Assembly: GCA_025991245.1 (NCBI GenBank)
Contig: BQMJ01000017.1
Coordinates: forward strand, 204,572 to 268,571
DNA: 64,000 bases
Origin: Galdieria partita
Taxonomy: Eukaryota; Rhodophyta; Bangiophyceae; Galdieriales; Galdieriaceae
Reading direction: 5' to 3'
The position numbers and the translations under genes are program-made. Each line of letters starts with the position of its first letter. The stretch's first letter is position 1. Under the pieces are notes generated by a model. It was not told the origin of the DNA. It searched no databases and saw only the letters and a list, made by a program, of their open reading frames with translations. This document shows positions 1 to 13,892 of the stretch, piece after piece.

Positions 1-905
1 GAACGTTGTTGTAAGTATTTTCTTCTGTTTATCGCCCATTCTTTGAACTATCAAGCAGAGACACAGAAGCCATTTACTTGCAAGTCGAGAATGAAACAAT
101 AAGAAAATATGGAGGAAAAGGTGATGTCAGCACTGTCGCGCACAAACTTCTTGGAACTCCAGGTCTCGACTGTGCCAAGTTTATAGTTGGTACGAATATA
201 AAACTTTCACTTTTGATCTCAAATTTTTCAGGTCATTTTTGCTTGGATACTTCACCTGAACAGTATTTAGCAACCCGTGATGGTGTACTGGTTGATAAGT
301 TTACATCTACGTATTTTTGTGAAGGTTAGTTTGACCAGAAAAATGCCTAACTTGCATTCATCTCTTTAGGAGCCCTAGAACTAGTTAAACTTTTCGCCTC
401 TTACGGAATTCGTCAAGTAAGATAGTTTAAAAGTTGTCACATCTTCAATTTTACAGCCTCTTCCATTCGCTCCGTGATATAGAGTATTGCTACGTCAAGT
501 GGAAAATTTTTAACTCAACAAAAGTTGAGTGCTCACAAATCGATTGTAGACACGTATATAGACTACGTGATCTGTCGCGAAGATGTAACGTACGGGAAAC
601 CTTTCCCAGATATTTTCCTATTAGCAGCAAAGAAAATGGGAGTCATTCCACGTAACTGTGTTGTTCTCGAAGATGCACCGGTACAGGATGTACAGACTTG
701 AAGGCATGAAGAAATAACCATTTCTATTTAGAATGGCATTATTGCAGCAAAGCGAGCAGGAATGAGATGTGTTGGAGTACGAAACGGCTTGTTGACTCCA
801 GAACATTATCGTGATGCAGATTGGATTGTTGATTCGTTGCAGAAATGGGAAGCTGAAGACCTTCTCAAACGTCAATCGGTTGTGCAATCGAAACCTTTTG
901 AGTAG
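1..905 (+). CDS. HAD-superfamily phosphatase (subfamily IA), 5' end outside window
   Basis: Haloacid-dehalogenase type hydrolase, probably acting on a phosphorylated sugar or nucleoside (pseudouridine-phosphatase/sugar-phosphatase class); exact substrate unknown. Exons read as 1-10, 59-189, 232-324, 370-416, 483-680 and 732-905 (216 residues visible plus stop). The first intron splits motif I: joined, it reads GTLLDTE, so only the start of the DxDGT nucleophile motif is missing. Motif II region is IATSSG (exon 5), the lysine motif is YGKPFPDIF and motif III is VVLEDAPNGI, followed by AAKRAGM, as is usual in subfamily IA. The 42-nt intron 190-231 is open in frame; removing it gives KFIVGHFCLDTSPEQYL, which fits the family better. 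The acceptor at 482 is preferred over the one at 456, which leads to a stop. Confidence 0.85.
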
Positions 906-1327
906 AGAAAATGAAGGCGGGGGAGCGGACTTGATTGAACCAGTAATTTTATTTAATCTTTATTTCCAATAACAGATCTGTTCTTCATACGTCGACATAC
1001 CAGTGTGAACTTGGAGTCTTTTTTATATACACACGCTATTGACCTTAAGCGAGACAAATATAAATATACCGTGAGCACTGGCCAAGTGAACAAGGCTTGT
1101 CTCTATTTCTGTTCCTGTTGCTGAGAACATTAAGAAAATTGCGTTCTTTCTATTTAATCTGAATATACATCTCTCACAAATCCGATACGAGAAGAGGTTG
1201 TACTCGTGAAGGATAGATACAACTCATCATTTTATCGTAAACCTTTTCAAGGAATAACGCTTGACAGAATTTATTCATGAAACAAACACCGCAGAGATCA
1301 TTTAAAGCAAACAAAACACTCTAAGCT
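906..1327. other. Convergent intergenic spacer
   Basis: About 420 bases between two convergent genes. I see no ORF with coding character and no RNA gene; it should hold the two 3' UTRs and polyadenylation signals. Confidence 0.6.
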
Positions 1328-3355
1328 TTAGGAATGACCCTTAGACGTGACATCGTCCATCAAAGTTCCTGCCACTCCACATTGAGAAATTTCATCGAGA
1401 TTTCCTGTCTTCAATTGTTCAGCATCACTGTCTTCCGAAGAGGGATCGTAATATCCCATTTCTTCCGAATTCTTTTCATACTGTACATTGTACGCCTTTC
1501 CATACCGAATCATTCTCACAAAACGGGAAAAGAGTGTTAGATCATTGTAATCGGTGGGCAGTTTGGAAACCAATTCAATTCTTGCCCTACTGTTTAATCC
1601 AACTTCCCGACAGAGTGTGGCTGAATAATTCTTCAAGCAGTTTTGGAATTCTTCTCGTGACAGCTTGAATTTATATTTTATCAACTGGAAGAAGCTTATT
1701 TGAAGCGACTCTTCTCCCATTTCTTGATCCGTGACTCCTACTCTCATTGCAAACCTTGCGGCATATCGCCTTCTCAATTCGTCAAAACGGTGATCTTCTC
1801 GTACAAGAGACTGTTGGGAATATTCTGGAACAAAGAAAAAGGCCAAAAGGAGAGCCAAATACTCCAACCCAGCATAGAACCACATAGTTAAGCGAAGAGC
1901 AGGTAAAGTTTCAGCGTGGGCAGATCCTGAGAAATTCACCCACATAGTAGGAAATATTGTGGTCCCGATAATACCACCAGCTTTGCCAAACGACGAAGAG
2001 ACACCGTACATTGTCGCTCGTATTTTAGTAGGGAAAGCCTCGGCAGGAATAAGATATACAGGCACGAAAACAAAATATTGAAAACCACTGAAGTCAATCA
2101 ATGTTAGAAGCTATATAAATAATATCTTCGAAACTTACCCAACGAATGTGCCCCAGATAATCCAAGCTACAGGCTTTGCCTTGAGTTGCCAAAAGAAACC
2201 AGAGTTTATGAGTTGGGTCGATGCAAGGAACATCCAACCAAAGACCTCAGTCTTCCTTCTTCCCAATTTATCTACTACAAGGGCTGCTACAAATGGTAGC
2301 CATATTAAATATGCTCCTCCTTCTGCAAGCGTGATCCAAAGAGACTTCAAAAGCGAGACTCCGATTACAGACTGAAGTATAATAACACCAAAAGTCCCCT
2401 GGCTGTAATTGATATAGTCTACAAGGAACCAATTCATGACTGCGCCGACTGAACGAAATGCAAAATGACGAATGACGATATAAAAGTCAATGGCATCATA
2501 ACGCGATTTACCCTTTGCTTTATCAGCAGTAAACATTGCAGAGTCTCGCATTCTTGTACGATAAATAAGTACTGCAATGACAGGAATTGTAGCTACTGCA
2601 AACGAGACTCGCTTGACAATATCATAATGACATCCTGAAGCTGCACCTAAATAAGCGTTTCTGCAAGCTGCAGCCACAATAATAATTTGAACCACAAATG
2701 GCATGTAGTTGCCAAACACTTCCATACACATAACCAACATGGAAGTTCGCCTTCCCCTGCTTTTCACATCGACGCCTTCGCTATCTTCCATGACATTAGG
2801 AACGTTGCAAGTATACTCACCACCCATTCCAAGACCAGCCACACCAAGACCAATATTCATCATCCATATACCACCGTTCACAGTTGTACCATGTGATGCA
2901 ACTCCAATAAGATTTCCGAGAAGAACCAAGCAAGAGCACATGATAAGGCCTTTCTTTCTTCCGAAGTAGTCAGCAATGAACCCAAACATTAACAGGCCAA
3001 ACATGACACCATAAAGCATAGAAACACCGATAGCAGTTTGAAGGAAAGTATTTGAACGGAAGGAAGGAAATACATCTGTGTATACTGCAACAATATAAGC
3101 AGAAATGTCATACATATACCCGTTCACGAAGAAGCCCATAGCAGTTCCAAAAGCATTGTACTTTATGTAACTCGCTATTTCCTTCTTTCTAGCCTTCTCA
3201 ACAGACTCCTTAAGCTGTTCTTCATCTCTGCTATCTCCTCCGTCACCTTGCTCATTGCAAGCAACTATATCTGCCGACCTCCTATCTACTGCTTCAAGTT
3301 CTACTGAAGTCCTGTATATCTCGGCAGCATTGGTATCAAAGGTAGGTCGACTCAT
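1328..3355 (-). CDS. MFS transporter (PHS/sugar-porter-like)
   Basis: Major facilitator superfamily membrane transporter of 658 residues in two exons, complement(3355-2139, 2087-1328), with a 51-nt intron (GTAAGT donor, CTAAC branch-like site, TTCAG acceptor). The start at 3355 (MSRPTFD) is the first ATG. A ~65-residue charged cytosolic N-terminus precedes about 12 hydrophobic helices. GYMYDISAY opens helix 1; ADYFGRKKG is the MFS loop 2-3 signature and LGRRK its counterpart between helices 8 and 9. GLGMGGEY matches the helix 4 motif of the phosphate:H+ symporter/metabolite group. An acidic ~150-residue tail follows the last helix. The substrate (phosphate, organic acid or sugar) cannot be read from the sequence. 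Confidence 0.8.
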
Positions 3356-3664
3356 CTTCTTCAACAAAGAAAAACAATTTCCGAATTTCCAGTCAAAGTA
3401 GCCTTATAAAGAACAGAATGTCGCATGGCCGTCTAATTTCCGTGTTGATTGCCTAGTGGAAGGAGACTAGACTGCTCAATCCCCCTTCACTCCAGAAATC
3501 GGATTACAAACTATGTATGGTTCATATTTAGAATTCTGTAGGGCATCGAGGTAAACTTGTGAAGAACCTAAATATTTGCAATTGAAAATAGAAGCACGTA
3601 GTTTGTAACTAATTTTCAAACGTAAAAAGTGTTTTCATTATCATCATTGTTATGTTCTACAAGA
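3356..3664. other. Divergent promoter region
   Basis: About 310 bases between the divergent MFS transporter and KDO transferase start codons, so it presumably holds both promoters. I could not identify specific elements. Confidence 0.5.
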
Positions 3665-5274
3665 ATGGATCCGTTGACCTTTTATGGCGCTTCCACGAGC
3701 TTGGTGGCACCTTGTGTCGCACTTGTTGAAAGTGCATACTATAGATTCTTCCGAAAATTTAGGTGGAGGGATAGTGTAGAGCTATTCAGTCAACGTTTAT
3801 CGCTGACAAGTGAAGTAGAGTTGAAGAGAACGTTAAAGTCTCCAGCGTCGTTGTGGTTTCATGGAGCATCGCTCGGTGAGACACGAACTGCTCTTGCGTT
3901 TTGTGCTGCTATGTTGAGGAATTTTTACAAAACGAAACATGTCTTATTTCCTTACGAGGACCGTTTTAAAACAAGCTCCCTTTTATTTACTTCTGCAAAC
4001 GTTGCTGCCCAAGAGCCCTTGTTACAAGGCCTTGAGTTCCTTTATATGACTTCGTTGGAGAAGGGAATTTTAGCAGATTTTCAAAGAAGACTAGTGCCAT
4101 ATGATGTTCCTAGGTTTGCGAAACGTTTCCTATCCCGGTTCGCACCACGCAATGCAATATTTATAGAGTCAGAACTTTGGCCTGTCTTTTTACAGGAAAG
4201 TAAAAATAGAGGAGTCAGACTATTTTTACTAGATGGTCGACTTTCTCCAACTTCGAAAGAACGTTGGACGAGCACGCATTTTGGAAGAACTTTGTTGAAG
4301 CAGACGTTGACCTCGTTTGACTTTATTGGAGCCAGAAATGAAGAAGAAGCTTTCTTTTTCAAAGAGTTTGGGTGTTCGAACGTTAAAATCATTCCTCCGT
4401 TGAAAATCTTGCCTCCTTTGGGACCAGACGAAGATTCGGCAAGTTTGTTGAAAGAGTTCGGACCAAGTTGGATGGTATGTAAGAGTTTCCTTTAATAGCT
4501 GTTTTAAAGAAATGGATGAAGGGAATAAGTACACACGAACCCGAAGAGATGGCTTTACTGAGAGTACATAAACGTCTGTGTACAACCTGGAGAACGGGAA
4601 GAAAACCTTTGCTTATTCTAGCTCCTCGGCATGTCGAACGCACCCCAGAAATCTTTCGTGCAGCACAGTTCGTGGGTTTGAATCGCAGTGAGATTGCTCT
4701 ACATTCGCAGCATTCGTTTTCGAATAAGATAAGTTTACTAATCATAGATTCATATGGTTGTGACAGCTTCGATTTCTTTTTAATTTCATTCTAATCTTGT
4801 AAATAGGTGTTCTGTCGTCGTTTCTTCGGCTGTGCAAAGTTGTTTTTGTGGGCAACTCTTTGATTCCTCCGGGAGGTGGACATAATATTGCAGAGCCATT
4901 ACATTATAAATGTGTCGTCTTGCACGGTTTGTACTTGGTTTACATTGAGGCAATATTGATTGTTTCTGGGAATAGGAACTTATATAAAGAATTTTATAGA
5001 GACATGGCGCTATCTGAATAGTCTCAACTCGTCGAAACCTGTCACTTTCATTGCACAAAATGAAAATAGTTTGTTCAGCAGAGTTAAATACTTTTTAAAT
5101 AATCCCGGAAAAGCTTATGATTTGGGTTCGTATAAACTTGAAAGATGGGAAAATGGTTTACTTGAAATTCCAGGAGAAATAGGTTACAAAGCAGTGAAGG
5201 AGGGAGAAAAACTTGTGGTTTCCTCAGTTCTGAGTGAGTTGGTTGTTCAGTCATCGATGACCATTCCTGAATGA
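3665..5274 (+). CDS. kdtA/waaA: 3-deoxy-D-manno-octulosonic acid (KDO) transferase
   Basis: Glycosyltransferase of the KdtA/WaaA family, which moves KDO from CMP-KDO to lipid A precursors in bacteria; plants keep a mitochondrial homologue. Four exons, 3665-4474, 4510-4756, 4807-4926 and 4976-5274, give 491 residues; the 35-nt first intron is unusually short. Start is the first in-frame ATG, followed by a hydrophobic N-terminal anchor. Family motifs: WFHGASLGETR at about residue 64 (bacterial WIHAVSVGE), IESELWP at about 169 with LLDGRLSPTS after it, GISTHEPEEM at about 275, LLILAPRHVERT, and the CMP-KDO-binding VGNSLIPPGGGHNIAEPL at about 365-382. All are clean, so the enzyme looks functional. 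Confidence 0.9.
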
Positions 5275-7312
<2,038 letters not shown>

Positions 7313-7367
7313 TCAGCCAAGTAAAATTAAGATCATTTGTTGTGATAGCCAAGAATTCTTTTCTGCC

Positions 7368-8353
7368 ATGATGGAAACTTTTGTCACTTGCCCTACACTG
7401 TACAAAAAAGGAAATATTAGTCAGCACACTAAAAACGTGTCGAAAACTTGTGTTCTGTTGGACTTCTACAAAAGTTTCTTGTCTCAGAGATATTCTGGGA
7501 GAGTTTTGGTTGGTGTCCCCAGGAGAGGCATTGCACGGACTAAGAGAACCTTTGTTTGTGTAAGTTTTGTTCCCGTATATTGAACTGACCTCACTAGCTT
7601 ATAGTCGCTCAGGACGGTTTTGTTACCTGTTGCCAATGGAACGGAGGAAATTGAAGCAGTCACTATTGCAGATACCTTGGTACGTGCCGGGGCTCAAGTT
7701 ACTGTAGCATCTGTAGAGGACGAGTTACAAATAACTGCCAGTAGAGGTGTTAAAATTGTGGCGGATAAGTTTATTTCAGATTGTTCAAGTGAACAATATG
7801 ACTTGATTGCGATTCCCGTTAGTACCCAATGGTAGGAAACGCAACTCAACTAACAGTTTTGTTGTGACAGGGAGGAGCGAAAGGGGCAGAGAAGTTGGGT
7901 GGTTGTAGAGAGTTAATATCTCTATTAAGGCAACAGCAGCGGAGCGGAAAACTGATCGGTGCCATTTGTGCCGCTCCAGCTCTTGTTCTTGCGGAAAATG
8001 GGTTTCTTGAAGATAACATAAGAGCTACTTGTTATCCAGCTGACCAATTTTTGAGCAAGCTGAAGAATCCTGTGGACGATGAAGATTCTCCAGTAGTGGT
8101 AGATGGCCAGTTCATAACTTCGCAGTATGTCTTTAATTTGTTTGGCTTGAAATTTTTTTTCTTGACTACAATTAGGGGACCAGGAACTGCACTTCATTTT
8201 AGTTTAACTTTAGTGGAGAGACTATATGGAAGACAAAAAGCAGAAGAGCTTGCAGCTCTCATGCTGCTCACTCCTGAAGATGTTTTATTTGGTAGCGTTG
8301 AGAACAATAACAACTTAAAGGCAGTTGATGTTCAAGAAGAAGCTGCGTTCTAG
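7368..8353 (+). CDS. DJ-1/PfpI family protein with N-terminal transit peptide
   Basis: DJ-1/ThiJ/YajL superfamily protein (protein or glyoxal repair, or chaperone; function not fixed by sequence). Exons 7368-7559, 7605-7817, 7871-8124 and 8176-8353 give 278 residues; ATG at 7371 is an equally possible start. The first ~75 residues are Arg/Ser/Lys-rich with few acids, like an organelle transit peptide. The DJ-1 fold begins at LLPVANGTEEIEAV, including the conserved Glu. The nucleophilic elbow Cys is in IGAICAAPALVLAENG, and the C-terminal motif is TSQGPGTALHF, with its Gln codon spliced together. Close spacing to the malate dehydrogenase gene is probably just genome compaction. Confidence 0.9.
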
Positions 8354-8495
8354 ACTTTGAGTATTTGGGTTTCGCTGGTTTGTGGTTTTTGGTTTCTTGT
8401 AGATGACATATAACTCAAAAGAAACAGTCATTTAAGTACACACGTGACGTGCCTATCTGAGAATCCTAAGAAAAACATGCTGTTTTATTGCAGCT

Positions 8496-9721
8496 TCATT
8501 CTAAATAGACGACGTTATTCTCCTGACACGACTTGAAAAGCGCATCAATCAACTCTTGTGTACGGATAGTTTCTCGAGTCCATTTCGAACGAGTTGCTCC
8601 AGTCTCGTTCCTCACTAATGAAGCGAACGTATCTACCATAGCAGCACTTTGTGACTTGTTATTCCCCGAAACCTCAATTTCCTGTATAACAGGATCTATC
8701 ATCTCCAACTTTTTATCTTTCTCAACAGCCAACTTGTTTATTCTAAACTTCAGATTCGGATTGTATTTACTACGATCCCTTGGAAAGAAGGAACCACCAC
8801 AGGAGAAAGGGACTATGAAGTCATCGACAGTAACAGTCCCTCTTTCGCCAACACACTCACCCCATTGACGGAACCCGCAAGTAAAGCCACAATCAAAATG
8901 CACTGTTTGTCCAGTTACAAAGTGGATAATACCGCAACAATCTTCTATAGCACCTGTAGGAGTTTTGGAAGCACTTGCATAAACTGAAGACACCTTGGTC
9001 TCATATCCAATGAAACTTAGAGCAAAACGAACCGCATACCAACCTGAAAAAGTCAACCAAGTGGATCATTTTAAAGGAATAATGTACATACCAATATCAC
9101 CAAGACAACCCGTTGGCTCTAAACTTGGGTTGTATCGAATGTCATCCTTCGATGGGAGAAAAGTAGTACAGGCTACACTAATCTTCAATAGTCTTCCAAT
9201 AGTGCCTTGCTTTATCTGTCTTTGCATTTCCTGCAATCTTGGAGAGTGTACAAAATGGGTGCCGTCAAGGAAAACAACTTCATTACGTTCACAAGCTTCT
9301 GCAATGTGCTTCACACTGGCACTTGAAGAAAATGGTTTATCAACCAATACATGTTTCTTCTGCAGTGCTGCTTCTAAGAGCAAGTTTCAAAAATGCAAAA
9401 CTTTGCTAGTTGATCACACTTACTCAAAGCCCACTCCTCAGCAATTGTCGTTGGTAAGGGAATATAAACTGCATCAATCGATGGATCATTCAAAGCGTCC
9501 TGGTAGGAACCGTAATATTTATATATGTCTCGTTTCTCTGCCCACTCTCGAGCTCTGGAAAGCAAGATGAATTGCCAGGAGTTTCAAGTCAAAGCTTCCT
9601 ACCTGTTTAAGTCTCTACTCGCCACTGCTTCAACAATATGACCAGCACTTCTAATAGCGCTACTGACGTCGTTTGCGATATTTGCTGTTCCCAAAACTGC
9701 AAACTTCAACGGGGCTGTCAT
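8496..9721 (-). CDS. Gfo/Idh/MocA family NAD(P)-dependent oxidoreductase
   Basis: Rossmann-fold dehydrogenase of the glucose-fructose oxidoreductase/inositol dehydrogenase family, most like D-xylose/dihydrodiol dehydrogenases. Four exons, complement(9721-9603, 9554-9424, 9373-9092, 9043-8496), 359 residues, a typical length. The dinucleotide fold begins at once: FAVLGTANIANDV. DAVYIPLPTT ends the Rossmann half, and the family's EKP motif appears as VDKPFSSS. GDIGWYAVRFAL is spliced across the third intron, as in GFO relatives. No transit peptide, so cytosolic. Substrate not determinable. Confidence 0.88.
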
Positions 9722-10323
9722 CAAAAACTAGTTGGTTAGTTATCGAACTATCCGGAAGACACTTCACCCAAAATTAAAACCAAGTGGAATGCAGTCCATG
9801 CGACGAGTTTGTGCAGTTATTCGACAAACTATACCTCTGACTAGAACTTTCCAATCACTTATTTTGCAAAACTTTATTTCCCATAGATTCTACTTTTAGC
9901 AAAAGGAGGTTCAATTGATAAAAAGGGTGCCTTTTGTAGGTCCCTATTGAATTCTTTAAAATACAAAAGTTGCAAAATTTGATTATACACTCTTCTGCCA
10001 GAATACTTTCGTTAACATGATACAAGGAGTGCAACATATCTTCCTTCTCCTTCTGACGAACTATGGAAAGGTTACAAGTTCTTCCTTCTCTCAAAGTGCT
10101 CCGATATCTCAGATTTCATTAGCATTTCAATTAAATTCCATTGCGAAAGTAAAACAAATTGCTAGCTCATTGTTTCTACAAACGCAAATGGAGATGAAAC
10201 TAAGAGGAACAAAATTTTTGAATACATAGAGTAGAAGAAAAATCTTCTATACCCAAACATGTCATCTCTAGCACTATTGAGCCTCTTTGTTACCATTTTC
10301 TCCAGAGAATTTAAAATGATTCG
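9722..10323. other. Intergenic region with a weak small-ORF candidate
   Basis: About 600 bases between two minus-strand genes. On the minus strand, 10037 down to 9855 reads ATG to stop for 60 codons and is Leu/Lys-rich, preceded by an acceptor-like CCATAG. Just upstream is a short charged helical frame. It could be a small split gene, but I recognise no family and cannot close the splice model. Confidence 0.25.
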
Positions 10324-11972
10324 TCACTGCTTATGATCAACCTTTTCACACGTGGAAAGGATAGCTTTTGTCTGCCCAATTGTGCGTCTCATTTCTCTTT
10401 GTATCTGAAGTTGTTCTTTCACACCACTCAACAGCTTCTCTAAAAGGGGTCTCAAACGAATGGAACTTGTTAAAACCTGCTCATAGATACTTAAAACAAC
10501 CTTTGTAAGACCGATCAATGTGTGAGAATAATAAGGATTGTGTATATTCTTTGTTATAAGCTGTAATACTGGAAGCAAACTTTCCTCATCTCTTCCAGAC
10601 AAAGCTGTCTTCAATCCATTCCTCGAAACAAGTTCTTCAATAACTGCACAAGAAAACGCTGTTTGACCTGTTTCCATGGCTGCATCCAGTGCATCACTAT
10701 ATCGAAAGGATTGAAGCATCTTATCATGCTTTCTAAACTTTACCTTTGGAGGTTTTGGAACAATAACGTCTTCAGGGCGAGCCTTTTGATCTTGGCCCCT
10801 AAAGAAATAACGAAGAGTTCCAGGTACTGCACCTGTCTTCTCTAACCTAACAGTTGATGGAGTTGCAACTTCATGTCTATCTCTTCCTTGTTCAATCAAC
10901 TCTCGCTCTCTCATAAACGGCGAATGTCGCTTAACAATCAACTTTCCACTGGACAAACCACAAGCCATGAAATGCTCATCTTGACTCAACGAAATAGATA
11001 CAATTTCTCCCTCAATCCACACAGATGCAACCATTTCAAACGACGAAGTGTTATAAACTTTTACTTGTTGGTCTAAACCAGCTGTAATGAGTCTAGAACC
11101 CGTGCCGTCAAGTGATGCGCACATAGCTGCTCTAGAATGATTCTGAAGGTCTGCAATCATTCTCCCCCCTGTGAATAGATCCCACACTCGCACACTATTT
11201 CCCCCAACTGATACAGCCAAAGTTCCGCTGGGAAAAATTAAAATATCTTCAACAAGGCTGTCATGGGACAACTCAAAGATAACTTCCTTCGTTCGAAGAT
11301 CAAACAAACGCATCTTCTTATCATATGAGCCGGTGGCCCACAAATGAGGCGAAGGACAACAAGCTTGAGAACGTACAAAGTCTTTATGACGACCAAGTTC
11401 AAACAAACAACTTTCTGTTGGAAGATCCCAACAACGGACAATATGATCGTCTCCACCTGACATCACACGAATACCATCTTGAGAGAACTTTGTGGAATGG
11501 ACAGCACTGAAGAGTATTCATACGATAAGACTAGTAAAGGCAAAATATGCTGGACTTACCCTTTATGACCAGAAAAACTTCTTAAAAGGTTTCTTTTCTT
11601 TGCGTCAAAAACACGTACAACAGCTTCCTCTCCACCTGCAGTTATAAGTGCACCATCTTTCCTAAAGCTTCCGCTATAAACATGTTCTTTGAATGAAGTA
11701 AATCGACTTTGAATTTGACCGCTTTCGACAGAAATAACAGATATTTGAGTTCCTGATGTAGAAATAAGCTTATTCGAAGTTGTTGGACAAAACTCAACGT
11801 CCGTAACAGTGGCTGGTTGAAGTATTTCACTCGAAATCTATGAACAATAAGAAGAACTTTTCATAATCTTTGCAAATACCTTGAAAGATTTCCAATATCT
11901 GGCGTCCTTTGTCGTTCGAAGTGGAACAGCTGGGAAAGACTTTCTCCTCACTGGAGCAAAGGGCTGTGCCAT
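10324..11972 (-). CDS. UTP15: U3 snoRNP component UTP15 (WD40)
   Basis: Nucleolar WD-repeat protein of the t-UTP/UTP-A complex, needed for pre-18S rRNA processing and rDNA transcription. Three exons, complement(11972-11880, 11837-11560, 11506-10324), 517 residues, essentially the length of the animal protein. The N-terminus is MAQPFAPVRRKSFP, followed by YWKSFK, as in the family. The WD repeats include FDAKKRNLLRSFSGHKG, RCWDLPTESCLFELGRH and LFDLRTKEVIFEL. The C-terminal UTP15 domain contains SRNGLKTALSGRDEESLLPV, the diagnostic part. Confidence 0.96.
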
Positions 11973-12342
11973 GTCAGTTGGCCAACGACGGAAATCCAAT
12001 CATAGCAGTCACTACAATTGCGTTCTTATTCTCTTTTTCTACTAATAAGTACCAAGTGAAATAGAAGGAAAATAAATTTAGTTATTTGGCGGAACTTGAT
12101 GTCAAGAATATTGTAACTGCTGTCGTTTTTCTATATTATATAGTCTCATTGTCTGAGATCCTTACCATATGCTATATTGAGGACGAGGGTCTTACGAGAA
12201 GATAAGCGACTTACCGAATCCTGGTATTTTCAAAGCCTTACTGGCAATTTCAATGTTATTATTATTACGTTAGTAAGCAAAAGGGACAGAGTAAAATTTA
12301 CTTTGATCGGAGTTGAATTGGTGGTCCTGTTGGAGTTCTGTT
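11973..12342. other. Divergent promoter region UTP15 / TMEM161-like
   Basis: About 370 bases between divergent starts. No specific elements recognised; an in-frame extension upstream of 12343 exists but has no ATG. Confidence 0.45.
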
Positions 12343-13779
12343 ATGGTCTTATTGTCCTTATCAGTTTTAGCTTCGTTGTTGTGTTTTTCCTTACTTTTTG
12401 CTTTATTCAACAATATAAATCTGCCTGGTATATTGTATATTTACTTTTGTACTTGTACTTCGTTTTGTTAACTTGTATCGCAGAGTTACGAACTTGCGTT
12501 GCTACGTCCCACCTAACAAAGCCACTGTTGAGAAAGCAGTTTCAGAAGTGAAGGAAACTTCAAAACAGAGAGGCTCCTCCAAAGGAACATCAATACCTCT
12601 TGCTTCTATCCGTTTAAGCAAGGTAAGAACACTTTATGGTATATAAGTACCGTATTTATCTTAGCAGGGCAAGCTATACATTGATGCCTACTCTTCTTTA
12701 GTAAACTTTTATTTTGCTAGCTTCGTTTCGTTGCTAGTTTGTGTGTTAATAGAGACTCTATTGACCTTTTTTGGCAAGGTAGTGTAGAGACCCAACTTGG
12801 AGCTATTGCAAATCAACTGACAACTTTCTTCTAGTTGGAGGTCGGGTCGCTCTTTTTAGGACTATTCATTTTTTTCCTTAATATCTTGCTGTATTTGATA
12901 TTCCTATATCACCGAGATCCTTCTTCTTCTATTCGTTCAATCTTTGTTGTGGGAACAAGTGCCTTCTTTTTCAGTTTTATTTTCCAAACAGTTGGTACAG
13001 AGAACTGGACAGTGATCGATAACGAATACTCCCTTAGACAGCTTCACATACGTTTACAATCGCAAGGTTTGAGACTGTCTGGAGAATTCGTCAATTTTCT
13101 GTATATATTCACTGTGGCAGTAATATGTGCGCTGAGTACTTGCTGCCTGATTGGATCCTGCCAAGAGCAAGCTATCAGTTTCAGTCATGTAGACAGAGAA
13201 TTCGAAGAAATGCTCTCAAAGAATGTTTCAGATTCATTTCGCAGATTTCTATTACGTCTTGATTTGGTATTTCCCTTGGTACTAGTTTTCTTCTTTTTTA
13301 GTCATCTACAAGAAGATTTTGCACGTTTTTGGTCAAATTTAGAAGGTTTCATATTACATTCGATTTTGATAGTTCTGTATATGATTCTTAACCTTTGGAG
13401 TGTTCGCCAATATTGTCAAGATTTCCTCAACGCAGGAGAGGAAGCCGTGCAAGTTGCCTTAGCAGAAAAGGATGTTCAAAAGATTCAGGCCTTGCCTCTT
13501 GTTTTGCGTTACTTGATTGAAAACTTATCGTTTGTGCTGTACAAATATTCCGTTACTCTTTCGTTATTGGCTTGTGTCGGTCTCATTAGGGTTCGAATAT
13601 TCTCACTTTCAGGTAGCTTTTCCAAAGTTGAAGAAACCAGTATCCTTTTTCATATAATTCCTCTTGCTTGTTTTTATAGTGCTGTGGAATTTTTAGTATT
13701 CTGGTTGTTACTAATGAAATTTTTCCTTGCTTATGGCTCTTTGATGTGGAACAAAGTAAAGGCTATTGTCTATAAATGA
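12343..13779 (+). CDS. TMEM161-like multipass membrane protein
   Basis: Polytopic membrane protein of unknown biochemical role. Exons 12343-12427, 12486-12622, 12668-12778 and 12835-13779 give 425 residues. One N-terminal helix (MVLLSLSVLASLLCF) is followed by a basic RCYVPPNKATVEKA segment and then about seven more hydrophobic helices. Helix pattern, length and the amphipathic stretch VQVALAEKDVQKIQALPLV resemble TMEM161A/B of animals and plants. The assignment rests on overall pattern, not one signature motif. The third acceptor (12664 or 12667) is a TAGCAG tandem. PEX3 begins 113 bases downstream. Confidence 0.6.
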
Positions 13780-13892
13780 TTTTTGGACTTTTATCTGTTC
13801 TAGTCCTTATGAATGGTTAAATGATTTCACGAGATCCATTGCACTGACAAGTGTATTGCTGTGTTTGAGGAATGAAATGTTCTCAGTAGCCA

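Noticed and set aside
457-482. Acceptor at 456 in the HAD phosphatase gene
   Set aside because: It leads to a stop within ten codons; the acceptor at 482 gives the conserved IATSSG segment.
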